Positions 26,597 through 34,826 of a DNA stretch of 64,000 nucleotides are shown piece after piece. The stretch is from Thiomicrorhabdus sp963677355 (lineage in GTDB: Bacteria > Pseudomonadota > Gammaproteobacteria > Thiomicrospirales > Thiomicrospiraceae). How positions within the stretch are numbered: position 1 is the stretch's first letter; each line of letters begins with the position of its first letter. The stretch spans positions 1 through 64,000 of the forward strand of contig CAXXXQ010000001.1 of the NCBI GenBank assembly GCA_963677355.2. Direction: 5' to 3'. Below the pieces are notes generated by a model. That model ran no database searches, had not been told where the DNA came from, and saw nothing but the letters and a program-made list of their open reading frames with translations. A program made the position numbers and the translations under genes.

Positions 26597-27895
26597 TTAA
26601 GCAACCTTATACTGATTACGTCCATTATCTTTTGCTTCGTACAGTGCCTTGTCAACCCGGGACATCAGGCTATCTAAGGTTTCGTCTTCGGCCCGATAAA
26701 CTACACCGATACTGACCGTACAATACAGCGGAATATCCGTACCGCTGTCGATTTTAGTTTGGGCAACGCGCTCACAAATCCGTTCAGCAATGGTAACACC
26801 TAAAGCTTCAGAGCTATCCGGCAATAAAACCACAAACTCTTCACCTCCAAAACGGGCAAAAATATCGTACTGACGTAAACTGGCTTTAATCGCTTGGGTA
26901 ATAGCTTGCAACACTCGGTCACCAACCTGGTGACCGAAAGTATCATTCACTCTTTTGAAGTGATCCAAATCCAACAACATGAGGGTCAAACCGCTATGAT
27001 TTCGAGCCGCCCTTTTGATTTCATTCTCGGCAGCCTTAATAAAAGCCCTACGATTCGAAATCCCGGTCAAATAATCTTCATTCGCCGCTTCAACTAGCTG
27101 CTGTTGTTGAACCTTACGGTTATTATTTTCCTGTAAAAAAACATAGCGGGCAAAGATCACATTAACCAAACCGACTAGAGCCACAAAAGCGATCAAGCCG
27201 CTCATATAAGAGAAATAACTTTCGTGCTCCCAGTAAAGCACCCTAAGCTGATGTTGCATAGGACTATCGAAAGACAAAGAAGAAAACTCATCATAAGCAG
27301 TTGTCGCCAAGGCAAACTTCAATTCAGGCAACTTATATAAATCGGCCAATTCAGCCAAAAAATTTTCATCAATCGGCTTGGCTAATAGTAAGTACGAACC
27401 ATCCTTCACCGGCTCTTCGGTGGTTTCGGAGTGAAAACTCATGACACTAATCATATAAAGACGTTTGTCGTAAACAAAATAGGGACTTATTTCGTTATCA
27501 TCCTGCTTTTTCTGAATGAAGATACGCAGACCATTGTCGAGCAGTTCATTGAAATCGTACTGATATTCTTGCCCTCGATACAGACTGACCTGTGGTTTAT
27601 TCAACCATTTATCAACCGCAATACCGGCTAATACAATTTCGACACCGTAAGCCTCATATAGATATTCACCGACATTACTTGCCAGCCACTCTTCATCTAG
27701 CTCTGCGGACTTGATCAACTTATCGTGAGCCTCATCCCAGTAGGCGTATTCCTGTAATAGATCAGTCAGACGTTTTTGCTCGACAGCAAAAGCTATCTGA
27801 ATTCGCTGCTGAGTATTCGCCTGATTATTTTGATTTAGTACATTGTGTAAATCGTCGTTCAAAATGTACCATTTAATTCGTTCAAAATGTACCAT
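26597..27895 (-). pseudogene. 3' part of a diguanylate cyclase gene split by the prophage
   Basis: The host part (26597-27845) encodes a CHASE4-like sensor region (QKRLTDLLQEYAYWDEAHD), a membrane segment near residue 240 and a GGDEF domain with active-site GGEEF and an inhibitory-site RxxD placed five residues before it (RQYDIFARFGGEEF). The open frame continues 50 bases into the prophage left end, which supplies a new ATG at 27895, so a truncated cyclase lacking the first membrane helix could still be made. The missing 5' part is at 56218-56320; joined, the two give about 448 residues. Confidence 0.9.
27841..27845. repeat. Left copy of the 5-bp target duplication
   Basis: CATTG directly before the TG terminus of the prophage equals the five bases directly after the CA terminus (56218-56222). 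Five bases is the duplication length of Mu-type transposition. Confidence 0.9.
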
Positions 27896-27898
27896 TTA
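27846..27898 (+). repeat. Left prophage end with transposase-site repeats
   Basis: The terminus TGTAAATCGTCG is followed by two identical 20-bp direct repeats (CGTTCAAAATGTACCATTTA) at 27856-27875 and 27879-27898, 23 bp apart. The right end has the inverted match TGTAAA-N6-TTCTAAATGTA, so TTCWAAATGTA 12 bases from the end is the likely terminal transposase site, with a second internal site, like L1 and L2 of Mu. Confidence 0.8.
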
Positions 27899-28171
27899 GC
27901 GGTTGGCGTGCCGTAAGTCATTGATTTAGCGTTATTGTATGTTTGAGTTTTGGGCGTTTTTTAGCCTGACGACATGGGTGGCGACATAGTGGCGACAGCT
28001 TGAAACAGCCGTATTTAAAGGATTTTGGACATTATTTGCAAACTATTATGCAGGTGGCGACATTTTTGCCTAGACTGTGTCCATCTGTTTAATCTGCATT
28101 TAAGAGTGGTTTAAGGTTGGTTAAATATTGAAATCAGAGTTGTAGAGTTGTAGATATTGCCTGCTTTTTTT
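27899..28171. other. Noncoding left-end region of the prophage
   Basis: 273 bases between the left end and the repressor gene, with no convincing gene on either strand. It holds three copies of GTGGCGACA (27979, 27989 and 28054) and a phased run of TTAA motifs at 28089, 28100, 28111 and 28121. In Mu this position is also noncoding. Confidence 0.7.
28088..28124. repeat. Helically phased TTAA array 1
   Basis: TTAA occurs at 28089, 28100, 28111 and 28121, spacings 11, 11 and 10 bp, each usually within (G/A)TTTAA. It lies in noncoding DNA before the repressor terminus. Similar arrays occur in three other prophage gaps. Confidence 0.6.
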
Positions 28172-28843
28172 TCAAATCCAGCTATGAGCATGCCAGACAA
28201 CAGCGCCGATAATTTGGAACTCTTCAGGCGGATTGTTTTTACTGATCACGATTGTTTCATATGCTTTATTTCTACTAACTAGCGCGATGCTACCGTCCCC
28301 CATTCTCTGAACCGTTTTAACTAGCAGATCATCACAGAACCTAACCGCAAACGGCATTGCCTCAGACGGTGTCGTCCTGCTTGTATCGACCATCACTACA
28401 TCACCATGCTTTAACAAGTCATCCATAGAGTCGCCTGACACTCTAAGCAAAGTCAGCGTTTCAGGGTTTAGCCCTTTGTCTCTTATCCATTTAATCGGAA
28501 ACGGATGCCTGTACAATTCAAGATCATAGCCATCGCTGAAAGCGCCATCGCCAGCAGATAGTCTTACGTCATACTCGACTATTTCGACTACATCATCATT
28601 ACATTGCTGGGTAGAGCCTGATTTTGAGACTTTATGCATTTCTCCTTCGCCAGTGAATACCCAATCTAAAGACAACCCTTCTTGCTCTGCAATATTTATG
28701 CATTCTGCATAAGGTATGCTGTCGCGCTGTCTCCAAGAGCCAAGCGTAGGCCTTTTAACCTTCATCTCAACTGCCAAGTCTGTATCACTGTCCACATTTA
28801 ATGCATTTTGTAGTCTGTCCAGCACATCATTTGCACTAATCAT
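28172..28843 (-). CDS. Prophage repressor with HTH and S24 self-cleavage domain
   Basis: A CI/LexA-like repressor of 223 residues. Residues 5-65 form an N-terminal helix-turn-helix domain (ETCs such as DLAVEMKVKRPTLGSWRQRD); residues 90-220 are a peptidase S24 domain with nucleophile Ser139 in VSGDSM, Lys176 in LLVKTVQRM and a candidate Ala97-Gly98 cleavage site in RLSAGDGA. It is divergent from the early genes, as Mu c is, but Mu c lacks this protease domain. Induction through RecA and DNA damage is therefore likely. Confidence 0.9.
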   Translation of the reverse strand: MISANDVLDRLQNALNVDSDTDLAVEMKVKRPTLGSWRQRDSIPYAECINIAEQEGLSLDWVFTGEGEMHKVSKSGSTQQCNDDVVEIVEYDVRLSAGDGAFSDGYDLELYRHPFPIKWIRDKGLNPETLTLLRVSGDSMDDLLKHGDVVMVDTSRTTPSEAMPFAVRFCDDLLVKTVQRMGDGSIALVSRNKAYETIVISKNNPPEEFQIIGAVVWHAHSWI

Positions 28844-28858
28844 AAAAATATTTCCATG

Positions 28859-28929
28859 TATTTAACATTTCGCATAATTTTTACTTGCTTGAATTATGCA
28901 AAATGTATAAACTGATCTCAAATGTTAAA
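28859..28929. promoter_or_regulatory. Early operator region between repressor and ner-like gene
   Basis: ACATTTCGCATAATT (28865-28879) and its near-perfect inverted copy AATTATGCAAAATGT (28892-28906) differ at one of 15 positions. A third half site pairs with the first: TTTAACATTT (28861-28870) and AAATGTTAAA (28920-28929) are perfect inverted repeats. This fits several repressor or Ner binding sites over divergent early promoters. Confidence 0.65.
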
Positions 28930-28953
28930 CAATCATAACACAGGAAATAAAAA

Positions 28954-29163
28954 ATGAGCGCAACAGAAAAGACAGTATCTGAAAAAATCAGAGAGGACTG
29001 GGGAACTCTAAGACATTTCTGTAAAAAGCATGACATTAATGATTCATGCCTAAGTAACGCCCTTTCTGGCCGAACTGGTTATGTCGCTATCGTCAATAAA
29101 CTTATTGAGCTTGGTTACATTGAATCAGCAGACGATTTAAAAAAACAAGAAAAGGCGGCTTAA
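28954..29163 (+). CDS. Small Ner/Cro-like DNA-binding protein
   Basis: A 69-residue protein directly after the operator region and four bases before the transposase gene, the place of ner in Mu. The middle part (LRHFCKKHDINDSCLSNALSG) has a helix-turn-helix pattern. It probably lowers early transcription when lytic growth begins. No close family match is recognisable, so the role rests on position and size. Confidence 0.65.
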   Translation: MSATEKTVSEKIREDWGTLRHFCKKHDINDSCLSNALSGRTGYVAIVNKLIELGYIESADDLKKQEKAA

Positions 29164-29166
29164 TAA

Positions 29167-31011
29167 ATGGTGCTAACCAGTCTGCAATTAAGCAAGGAAT
29201 GCGGCGTAACTAACCGCACTATCCAACGCAACACAAAAAAAGCAATTGAGCAAGGGTTAAGCTCAATTGTTTTAGGCGACGATACTTATTCAATCACCAA
29301 AGTCACCCATAATAATGGTGGCGGCAATGGTGGTGTCTCTTACGGTTATCAGAAAATTGCCAAACCATCAAAAGCCAAGCCAAAACGCAAGGTAAAAACA
29401 GCTAAAACGCTTGCGCCTGAAGCTTTGCCTGCAATAGAAAAGCTATCTAAACCGACCGTTGATGAAAAGATCGCCTTGATCAGTTTTTACAATACGTCCA
29501 ACTATCCGCTTGGGCTTATTGTAAAGGCGTTGATTTTGCGCCATCGCTCAGACATCAAGCCAAATACGCTACAAACCAAACTAAAGCGCTGGGCTAAGTC
29601 CTATAAAGACAATGGCCGCTCCGGTCTTGAAGACAAGCGCGGCGGCAAAGATTTTAAAGCCGATCTCGAACTGGTAGAGCAAGCCATTTTAGGGGCTGGA
29701 AACCTACACAATACAACGCTATACGGTTTTTATTGCTACCTATACGCAGAGAAAAACGGTCTACCGATCAATATTAAGCGCCCAACGTCCAATATCAGCG
29801 AATCGTCGTTTAATCGTGCCGTAAAACACCTAATCAGCACTAGACCGATTATTAAAGACTACTTACACCTAGGTATGGACGCGTTTGTCTATGCAGAGCC
29901 AAGTTTTGGGCGTGATTTCGACTATGCAAACCAGCAATGGGAAGTGGACGCAACCAAAATCGACGTGATGGCGAAAGTACCGGTCAATCAAGACGGTGTA
30001 CGCGACTATTTAAGCCGCGATACAGACGGCGAATACCACCTTGTACGCTGCCAGCTCATTCGCATTATCGACAACTGCACAAAAGCCAGTATTGCCGGGC
30101 TTTATCACAGCTCAAACTCATACGCCAACGCACGCTTGCTATACAAAGCGATAGCAACTATCGGCAAGCCTGAAATCATTAAAGGCGATAACGGTGCGGA
30201 CTACGTTTCAGAACACCTACAAGGCACGCTAGAAGACAACGGCATTGAGTACATCGCTACCGGAAAGGCTCGTGGTGATGAAAAAGGCACGATTGAACGC
30301 TCGTTTAGAAGCTTACAGCATTCTTCATTCTTTGAAGCGTTACCGGGCTTCGTCGGCCATGACACGGAACAGCGGAAAAAGTTGGAAAACCAGTCCAGCA
30401 CCAAGCTAGAAAAGCTATCCGGCGTGGCTACCAACATCAAAGCGGACTTTATGTGGCACTGGGAGTTGGAAAACTGGGTCGATAACTTCCTTGCTCACAA
30501 AGAGGAAGACAAACGCGCCCAGCACCTACCGGCCACAGAGCAAGAATTGCAAGAGTTTTATCGCACGCTTGGCAAGAAGATCACGCGCAAAGTCTCAAAA
30601 GAAGGCGTACGCCACAACAACGCCTACTTTGTATCGTTTGGCATGTGGGAGCAAGTCACTATCGGCGACGAAATCGAAATACGCGAACACATCGACGACA
30701 GCACCAAGCTGTTTCTATTTAAAGACGGCAAGTTTATCGGCGAAATCCAAGACAAAAACGTTTTCAGACAGAGCCAGACAATCGAAGAGATCAAAGCCAG
30801 CAAGAAATCATACAAGCAACGTGTCGTTAAAGACGTTAAGAGCGCGGCAAAACAGGCGCAAAAAGGATTCAAAGGTTATCAAAACCAAGTCAGAGACGAA
30901 TTCATTGATTTGGAAGTCGGCAACCAAACGGCCAAGAAGAAAATCGAACAGCAAAAACAAAAAACAGGGTTCGACCCGATGGCGGCCATTATCAAACTGG
31001 CAAACGGATAA
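29167..31011 (+). CDS. Mu-type transposase A (DDE)
   Basis: A 614-residue transposase. The N-terminal HTH (QLSKECGVTNRTIQRNTKKA) and a second helical DNA-binding region (about 95-160) precede an RNase H-fold integrase core with Asp261 (WEVDATKID), Asp341 (IKGDNGADYVSEHL) and Glu377 (GTIERSFRSLQ), a D-x35-E spacing; a Mu-transpos_C beta domain follows (about 480-560). The basic C-terminus should contact MuB. It acts on the TTCWAAATGTA sites at the ends. It is first of the transposition pair and overlaps nothing. Confidence 0.94.
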   Translation: MVLTSLQLSKECGVTNRTIQRNTKKAIEQGLSSIVLGDDTYSITKVTHNNGGGNGGVSYGYQKIAKPSKAKPKRKVKTAKTLAPEALPAIEKLSKPTVDEKIALISFYNTSNYPLGLIVKALILRHRSDIKPNTLQTKLKRWAKSYKDNGRSGLEDKRGGKDFKADLELVEQAILGAGNLHNTTLYGFYCYLYAEKNGLPINIKRPTSNISESSFNRAVKHLISTRPIIKDYLHLGMDAFVYAEPSFGRDFDYANQQWEVDATKIDVMAKVPVNQDGVRDYLSRDTDGEYHLVRCQLIRIIDNCTKASIAGLYHSSNSYANARLLYKAIATIGKPEIIKGDNGADYVSEHLQGTLEDNGIEYIATGKARGDEKGTIERSFRSLQHSSFFEALPGFVGHDTEQRKKLENQSSTKLEKLSGVATNIKADFMWHWELENWVDNFLAHKEEDKRAQHLPATEQELQEFYRTLGKKITRKVSKEGVRHNNAYFVSFGMWEQVTIGDEIEIREHIDDSTKLFLFKDGKFIGEIQDKNVFRQSQTIEEIKASKKSYKQRVVKDVKSAAKQAQKGFKGYQNQVRDEFIDLEVGNQTAKKKIEQQKQKTGFDPMAAIIKLANG

Positions 31012-31040
31012 CGAACCAAAATAACTGGCTAGAGCCATTC

Positions 31041-31069
31041 TGTAATGAGCGTAAAAACGCCCATTACAC
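31041..31069. repeat. Inverted repeat between muA and muB
   Basis: TGTAATGAGCG and CGCCCATTACA pair with one mismatch around a 7-nt loop; shortly after, CAATCG (31070-31075) and CGATTG form a second, looser pair. There is no T run, so this looks more like a binding site or RNA structure than a terminator. It lies in the 118-base gap between the two transposition genes. Confidence 0.5.
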
Positions 31070-31129
31070 AATCGCTTTACCGCAAATAAAACGATTGCAA
31101 AACAGCTCTAACACAGGAGATCAAAACCT

Positions 31130-31984
31130 ATGACAAAACTCGCAAAGTTTATGAAAGAAACAGGCTTGACAGGTTCCAGTATAGCACGCTCTTTAGGCGT
31201 AAGTACAGGCACGGTAAGCCTCGTTAAAACTGGAAAGACCGAAAATTTGAGCGATGAAATCCTCTCAAAATTTGACGACTTTATTGACAACTACCACGTC
31301 AAAAAACAGTTAAACACAAAGCAAGAAATCGTGCAGACGACGGATTTGAGAATGGCACACTTCACTTGCGATGAAACCATTATCAACCAAGAAATGGGCG
31401 TGATCTACGGCAGACAAGGCAGCGGCAAAACATGGGCGGTTAAGAGCTATGCTTCCGATCACCCGGAAGCGGCATTGGTTGAAGTCATCCCGATGATGTC
31501 AACCAAAAGCCTATTGCTAAAAATCCTTGAAAAACTAGGCACTAAAAACCCCGTCGGCACGGTTGAACAACTGTTCTACATGATTGTTGACCGCTTCAAA
31601 AAGTCAGAAAGATTATTGATGATTGACGAAGCCGAAAACCTCACCACAAAAAGCCTAGAAGCGCTTCGCCGCATTCACGACTTTAGCGGTGTGCCAATCA
31701 TTTTAAGCGGTACTTACGCGCTGATTAACAACTTAAAGGGTCGTAACGGCGAACTATTACAGCTTTACTCTCGCATCTCAAATAAATGGGAAATGCAAGG
31801 GCTGACACAAGAAGATCGCGAAACCCTGTTTGGCGATTTCGGCGACCAAATCAAAGGCTATACAGACGACTTTAGGCGCTCCATGAGCATTTTCCGCAAG
31901 GCAACACGCTATAGCCAACTGCAACAAGAAACACTCAACGCAACACACATCCAAATGGCGACGCAATCCGTCATCTTGGACTAA
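31130..31984 (+). CDS. Mu-type transposition ATPase B
   Basis: AAA+ ATPase of 284 residues that delivers target DNA to the transposase and gives target immunity. The N-terminal HTH (GLTGSSIARSLGVSTGTVS) resembles that of MuB; Walker A is GRQGSGKT at 94-101, Walker B is LLMIDEAEN near 162-170, and the sensor region ILSGTYAL follows. Position directly after the transposase is canonical. Confidence 0.93.
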   Translation: MTKLAKFMKETGLTGSSIARSLGVSTGTVSLVKTGKTENLSDEILSKFDDFIDNYHVKKQLNTKQEIVQTTDLRMAHFTCDETIINQEMGVIYGRQGSGKTWAVKSYASDHPEAALVEVIPMMSTKSLLLKILEKLGTKNPVGTVEQLFYMIVDRFKKSERLLMIDEAENLTTKSLEALRRIHDFSGVPIILSGTYALINNLKGRNGELLQLYSRISNKWEMQGLTQEDRETLFGDFGDQIKGYTDDFRRSMSIFRKATRYSQLQQETLNATHIQMATQSVILD

Positions 31985-31997
31985 AAGGAGACATCTC

Positions 31998-32084
31998 ATG
32001 GTAACGCTATCAACACTTATTTTTCTATGCGGCATTTTTATCCTTGCCTCTGTGCAAATGAATCAAGGAGAAGATGAATGCTAA
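31998..32084 (+). CDS. 28-residue single-pass membrane peptide
   Basis: MVTLSTLIFLCGIFILASVQ then a short polar tail ending MNQGEDEC. The ATG has AAAGGAG at an ideal distance, and the stop overlaps the start of the next gene by seven bases, so it is part of the translated early operon. One membrane helix covers most of it. Function unknown; candidates include a host membrane modulator. Confidence 0.6.
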   Translation: MVTLSTLIFLCGIFILASVQMNQGEDEC

Positions 32085-32314
32085 TTAAAACCGTCACCTT
32101 TGAAGACAACGGTCAAGATTTTTTGGAATTTGATCTTGATGAAGACGGCATTGTTATTGACTGCCGACCTTTTCAAGCTTTTCTCTGGGTTAACCACAAG
32201 GTTATTAATCACGACAGCCTTGTAGCGAATCAAAACGTGATTTTACAAACAACCAACGGCGACCTGACTATCAAACACAAAATCGAATCCATACGGGAGA
32301 GAAAGACATGGTAA
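32078..32314 (+). CDS. Prophage early protein of unknown function
   Basis: A 78-residue acidic protein (FEDNGQDFLEFDLDEDGIV) with a predicted mostly beta character. AAGGAG precedes the ATG, and both ends overlap neighbours (31998-32084 and 32308-32493), typical of a packed phage early operon. I recognise no family. Confidence 0.6.
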   Translation: MLIKTVTFEDNGQDFLEFDLDEDGIVIDCRPFQAFLWVNHKVINHDSLVANQNVILQTTNGDLTIKHKIESIRERKTW

Positions 32315-32493
32315 AGCTAAAACTACACAAGCAATACAAGAACCGAACTCACGGCCATCTTGTAACCATCATCCACATTGAAAATGACCGAACAGGCACG
32401 GTTTACGTCACTTTTAGAAGCGACACAACCGGGCAAGCTCTTGAGCTAACCGGCGATCAATTCAAAAACGAATACCAACATACAGGAGTCTGA
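32308..32493 (+). CDS. Small basic prophage protein (DUF4222-like)
   Basis: 61 residues, basic, starting MVKLKLHKQYKNRTHGHLVTI and ending with LTGDQFKNEYQHTGV. The pattern of an exposed N-terminal strand, HIENDRTGTVYVTF and a terminal F-phi-xx-Y/F resembles the DUF4222 small phage proteins, but the match is weak. It overlaps the previous gene by seven bases and precedes the next by one. Confidence 0.55.
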   Translation: MVKLKLHKQYKNRTHGHLVTIIHIENDRTGTVYVTFRSDTTGQALELTGDQFKNEYQHTGV

Positions 32494-32494
32494 C

Positions 32495-32725
32495 ATGGGA
32501 ACCATTACCGACCTAAAAGTGAAACGCAACAACGTTGACATCCGTCACAAGCTAAAAGCGGCTTATCTCATTGCAGACAGTACTTTAGCCGATGCCACCA
32601 TCGAACGAGTGGTCATTGATGAAGACCAAGAAAAGCCCGTTTTCTATATTCAAAAACCAGAATCAAGCAGCCAGCTTAACCGCATCGCCAAACCTGCCGG
32701 CACCTATATGACGGCAGAGCTGTAA
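32495..32725 (+). CDS. Prophage early protein of unknown function
   Basis: 76 residues, beginning MGTITDLKVKRNNVDIRHKL. It follows the previous stop by one base and has CAGGAG before its ATG. No recognisable domain. It lies in the semi-essential early region that is variable between Mu-like phages. Confidence 0.55.
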   Translation: MGTITDLKVKRNNVDIRHKLKAAYLIADSTLADATIERVVIDEDQEKPVFYIQKPESSSQLNRIAKPAGTYMTAEL

Positions 32726-32793
32726 ACAGGAAACTGGCAAGCTGATGCTATTTGGAACCCTCAGCTTTAATCAATGTAAATAAAGGAACTTCT

Positions 32794-33423
32794 ATGGAAA
32801 CTCAAATACAAGAAATCAATGGTATCAAGTACATGCAAAACGCAAAAGGCGACTTAGTGCCATTGGCAAACATTAAACCGTCTGATCTTGAACGAGACGA
32901 ACTTGTGAGAGAGATCGTCAATGGATGGGAATCGCACTCAGACAAAATAAAAGACTTCAAATACTATTCAATCGGCGAAGTAATGGCGTTTATTGATCTT
33001 CAGGCTGAAAAACACGACATCAAAATCGGCGGTTCAAAAGGAAATATCACCCTACCAACATTTGACGGCGAATATCAACTCAAAATTTCTGTTAAAGAGC
33101 ACAAAAACTTTAACGAGCAACTAACCGTAGCTAAAGAGATTATTGACGACCTTGTCAGAGAATGGTCAACCGAGGCAAACACCAACCTAATCACACTGGT
33201 AAACACCGCTTTTGACATCGATGAAAACGGCAATATCAGCACAGCAAAAATCTTTGGCCTATTGCGAATGGAGATCAAGGACGAAACAGGCAAATGGAAA
33301 GAAGCCATGAACCTGATTAAAGATTCAATCACCGTCATCGGCAGCAAGCAATACATTCGTCTATACAAGCGTGATGAACAAGGCAAATATCAAAACATAC
33401 CACTTGATATCGCAACTTTATAG
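32794..33423 (+). CDS. DUF3164 family Mu-like phage protein
   Basis: A 209-residue protein with the DUF3164 course: GIKYMQNAKGDLVPLANIKP, DLERDELVREIV, AEKHDIKIGGSKGNITLPT, DDLVREWSTEANTNLITLV, ISTAKIFGLLRMEIKD and a C-terminal SKQYIRLYKRDEQGKYQ. The family is a regular member of Mu-like early operons, of unknown function. The ATG at 32794 has AAAGGAAC upstream and gives the family N-terminus; an in-frame start at 32752 is less likely. Confidence 0.82.
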   Translation: METQIQEINGIKYMQNAKGDLVPLANIKPSDLERDELVREIVNGWESHSDKIKDFKYYSIGEVMAFIDLQAEKHDIKIGGSKGNITLPTFDGEYQLKISVKEHKNFNEQLTVAKEIIDDLVREWSTEANTNLITLVNTAFDIDENGNISTAKIFGLLRMEIKDETGKWKEAMNLIKDSITVIGSKQYIRLYKRDEQGKYQNIPLDIATL

Positions 33424-33432
33424 GAGGTGTCT

Positions 33433-33675
33433 ATGTGCGTCGCTCAAGTAGGAACTGTAAAAGATAAAGAAAGCCTCTTTATTCACATGCGTATTGGTGA
33501 GTTTGATATTGATGGCAAAAAGTTTGAAATATCAATTTCAGCTAATCAATCACCAATCATTAAACATCCAGATGGTCGTGCTTATTTCTTGTCTTGGCAA
33601 GACATTGCAAATCTAGCACTTGACGCTTTTGAAGAAAACACAGAACTAGCAGAGGTAAATAAAAATGAACACTAA
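33433..33675 (+). CDS. Prophage protein of unknown function
   Basis: 80 residues, MCVAQVGTVKDKESLFIHMRI at the N-terminus, then a beta-rich section (FDIDGKKFEISISANQSPII). AGGAGG at 33422-33427 fixes the ATG at 33433 as the start. It overlaps the endolysin gene by 11 bases, so the two are translationally linked. No family recognised. Confidence 0.6.
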   Translation: MCVAQVGTVKDKESLFIHMRIGEFDIDGKKFEISISANQSPIIKHPDGRAYFLSWQDIANLALDAFEENTELAEVNKNEH

Positions 33676-34090
33676 CTATCTAAAACAAGCTGAAAAGTTT
33701 ATTAAAGAACACGAAGGATTACGCCTAAAGCCTTATCAAGACACCGTTGGCAAGCTGACTATCGGCTATGGTCGTAATCTTGATGATGTAGGCATTACAC
33801 CGCCTGAAGCCGAAGCCATGTTAAGCCAAGATATTGAGCTAACAGACAAGGCTCTGCAAAGCTTTGAGTGGTTCGCAGAGCTAAACGATGTCCGCAAAGC
33901 CGTTGTCGTCGATATGGCGTTTAACCTTGGCATGACAAAGTTTATGCAATTCAAAAAAATGCTAGTCGCACTGCAACAGCTTGACTATCAAGAAGCCGCG
34001 CACGAAATGCTAGACAGCAAGTGGGCTGGTCAAGTTGGCCGCCGTGCATTAACCCTAGCGAAAGCGATGGAACGCGGTTACCTAACCTAG
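33665..34090 (+). CDS. T4-type endolysin (GH24 lysozyme)
   Basis: Cell-wall hydrolase of 141 residues. The catalytic triad E-x8-D-x5-T is in EHEGLRLKPYQDTVGKLTIG as Glu17, Asp26 and Thr32, followed by GYGRN. DMAFNLGM and WAGQVGRRA are further family blocks. No signal peptide or anchor is seen, so release should need the holin, whose gene lies 9 kb away in the head module. Confidence 0.92.
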   Translation: MNTNYLKQAEKFIKEHEGLRLKPYQDTVGKLTIGYGRNLDDVGITPPEAEAMLSQDIELTDKALQSFEWFAELNDVRKAVVVDMAFNLGMTKFMQFKKMLVALQQLDYQEAAHEMLDSKWAGQVGRRALTLAKAMERGYLT

Positions 34091-34099
34091 CCATAAATA

Positions 34100-34175
34100 G
34101 CACCTGCCGCTTCGGTGGCAAGTGCGTTTTAAAGTGGCTTTAACCAGCTTTAAAGCCAGCTTAAAACGTACTTAA
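34100..34175. repeat. Hairpins and phased TTAA array 2 after the endolysin gene
   Basis: GCAC-c-TGCC pairs with GGCA-a-GTGC (34100-34125), a possible terminator. It is followed by a 19-bp imperfect inverted repeat (34125-34143 with 34149-34168) built from TTAA units at 34129, 34140, 34150, 34161 and 34172, spaced 11, 10, 11 and 11 bp. In Mu the region before the later early genes is a regulatory point; here a regulatory role is inferred. Confidence 0.55.
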
Positions 34176-34190
34176 ACGAGATGAATACAG

Positions 34191-34583
34191 ATGGCAAAAC
34201 TGACATCAAAACAAGCCTATTACCGCAAAGCCTTACTCTCAAAAATCCATCAAGCGCCTATGTACAAGCAGATGGACGAAGAGACCTACCGCGGCATGCT
34301 GGAAACCAACTTTAACGGTAAGCGCAGCGCATCCGGGTTAAGCATTACTCAGCTAGAAATTTTGCTGGATTATTTGCACGGCAAACGCAAATCGCTAGCC
34401 GAATATGCCACGCCAGCACAGATCAGCCATATTGAGGCGATCTGGCAACAAAAGGCCAACAACCCAGAAAAAAGCGCTTTACGAAAGTTCATTAAAAACA
34501 ACTTCGGCAAAACGGTTATCGGCCTACAAGCCCTAACCAAAAAAGAAGCCAACGGCATTATCAACGCCATTAACCGAATGTGA
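34191..34583 (+). CDS. GemA-like protein (Mu gp16, DUF1018)
   Basis: A 130-residue protein with the family pattern: KALLSKIHQAPMYKQMDEET, YRGMLETNFNGKRSASGLSI, ATPAQISHIEAIWQQKANN and a C-terminal LTKKEANGIINAINRM. GemA of Mu affects host gene expression and DNA topology. Its position after the transposition and early genes is as in Mu, where mor follows. Confidence 0.85.
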   Translation: MAKLTSKQAYYRKALLSKIHQAPMYKQMDEETYRGMLETNFNGKRSASGLSITQLEILLDYLHGKRKSLAEYATPAQISHIEAIWQQKANNPEKSALRKFIKNNFGKTVIGLQALTKKEANGIINAINRM

Positions 34584-34592
34584 GGAAAAGCT

Positions 34593-34826
34593 ATGTGGTG
34601 TCCACAGTGTGAAAGTGAAAAAACCAAAGTCGTCGGCACGGACAAAAGCCAAGTAGTCGAACGCTATCGAAAATGCCAAGACTGTGGCTATACATTTCCA
34701 ACGATAGAGTCCGTCAAGTGCGACCCAACATGGCAACAAACCGCCGACTACACCGACGAAGAAGTCGCCAGAATTTTGAAAAAAAGACACCGTAACCAAA
34801 AGGATATGTTCAATGAACCGGCCTAA
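34593..34826 (+). CDS. NrdR-like zinc-ribbon protein
   Basis: 77 residues with a four-cysteine zinc ribbon: CPQC at residues 3-6 and CQDCGYTFPTIES, a layout like the N-terminal domain of NrdR (CPxC...RxRxCxxCGxxFxTxE) but without the ATP-cone. GAGGAAAAGCT gives a good ribosome site. It takes the place of mor of Mu, so a transcription-regulator role is possible, but that is inference from position. Confidence 0.7.
   Translation: MWCPQCESEKTKVVGTDKSQVVERYRKCQDCGYTFPTIESVKCDPTWQQTADYTDEEVARILKKRHRNQKDMFNEPA

Noticed and set aside
29167..31984. Tn7-like or defence-associated transposon instead of a phage
   Set aside because: The MuA/MuB-like pair alone could fit other transposons, but GemA, portal, terminase, capsid, sheath, tube and lysis genes inside the same ends show a phage.
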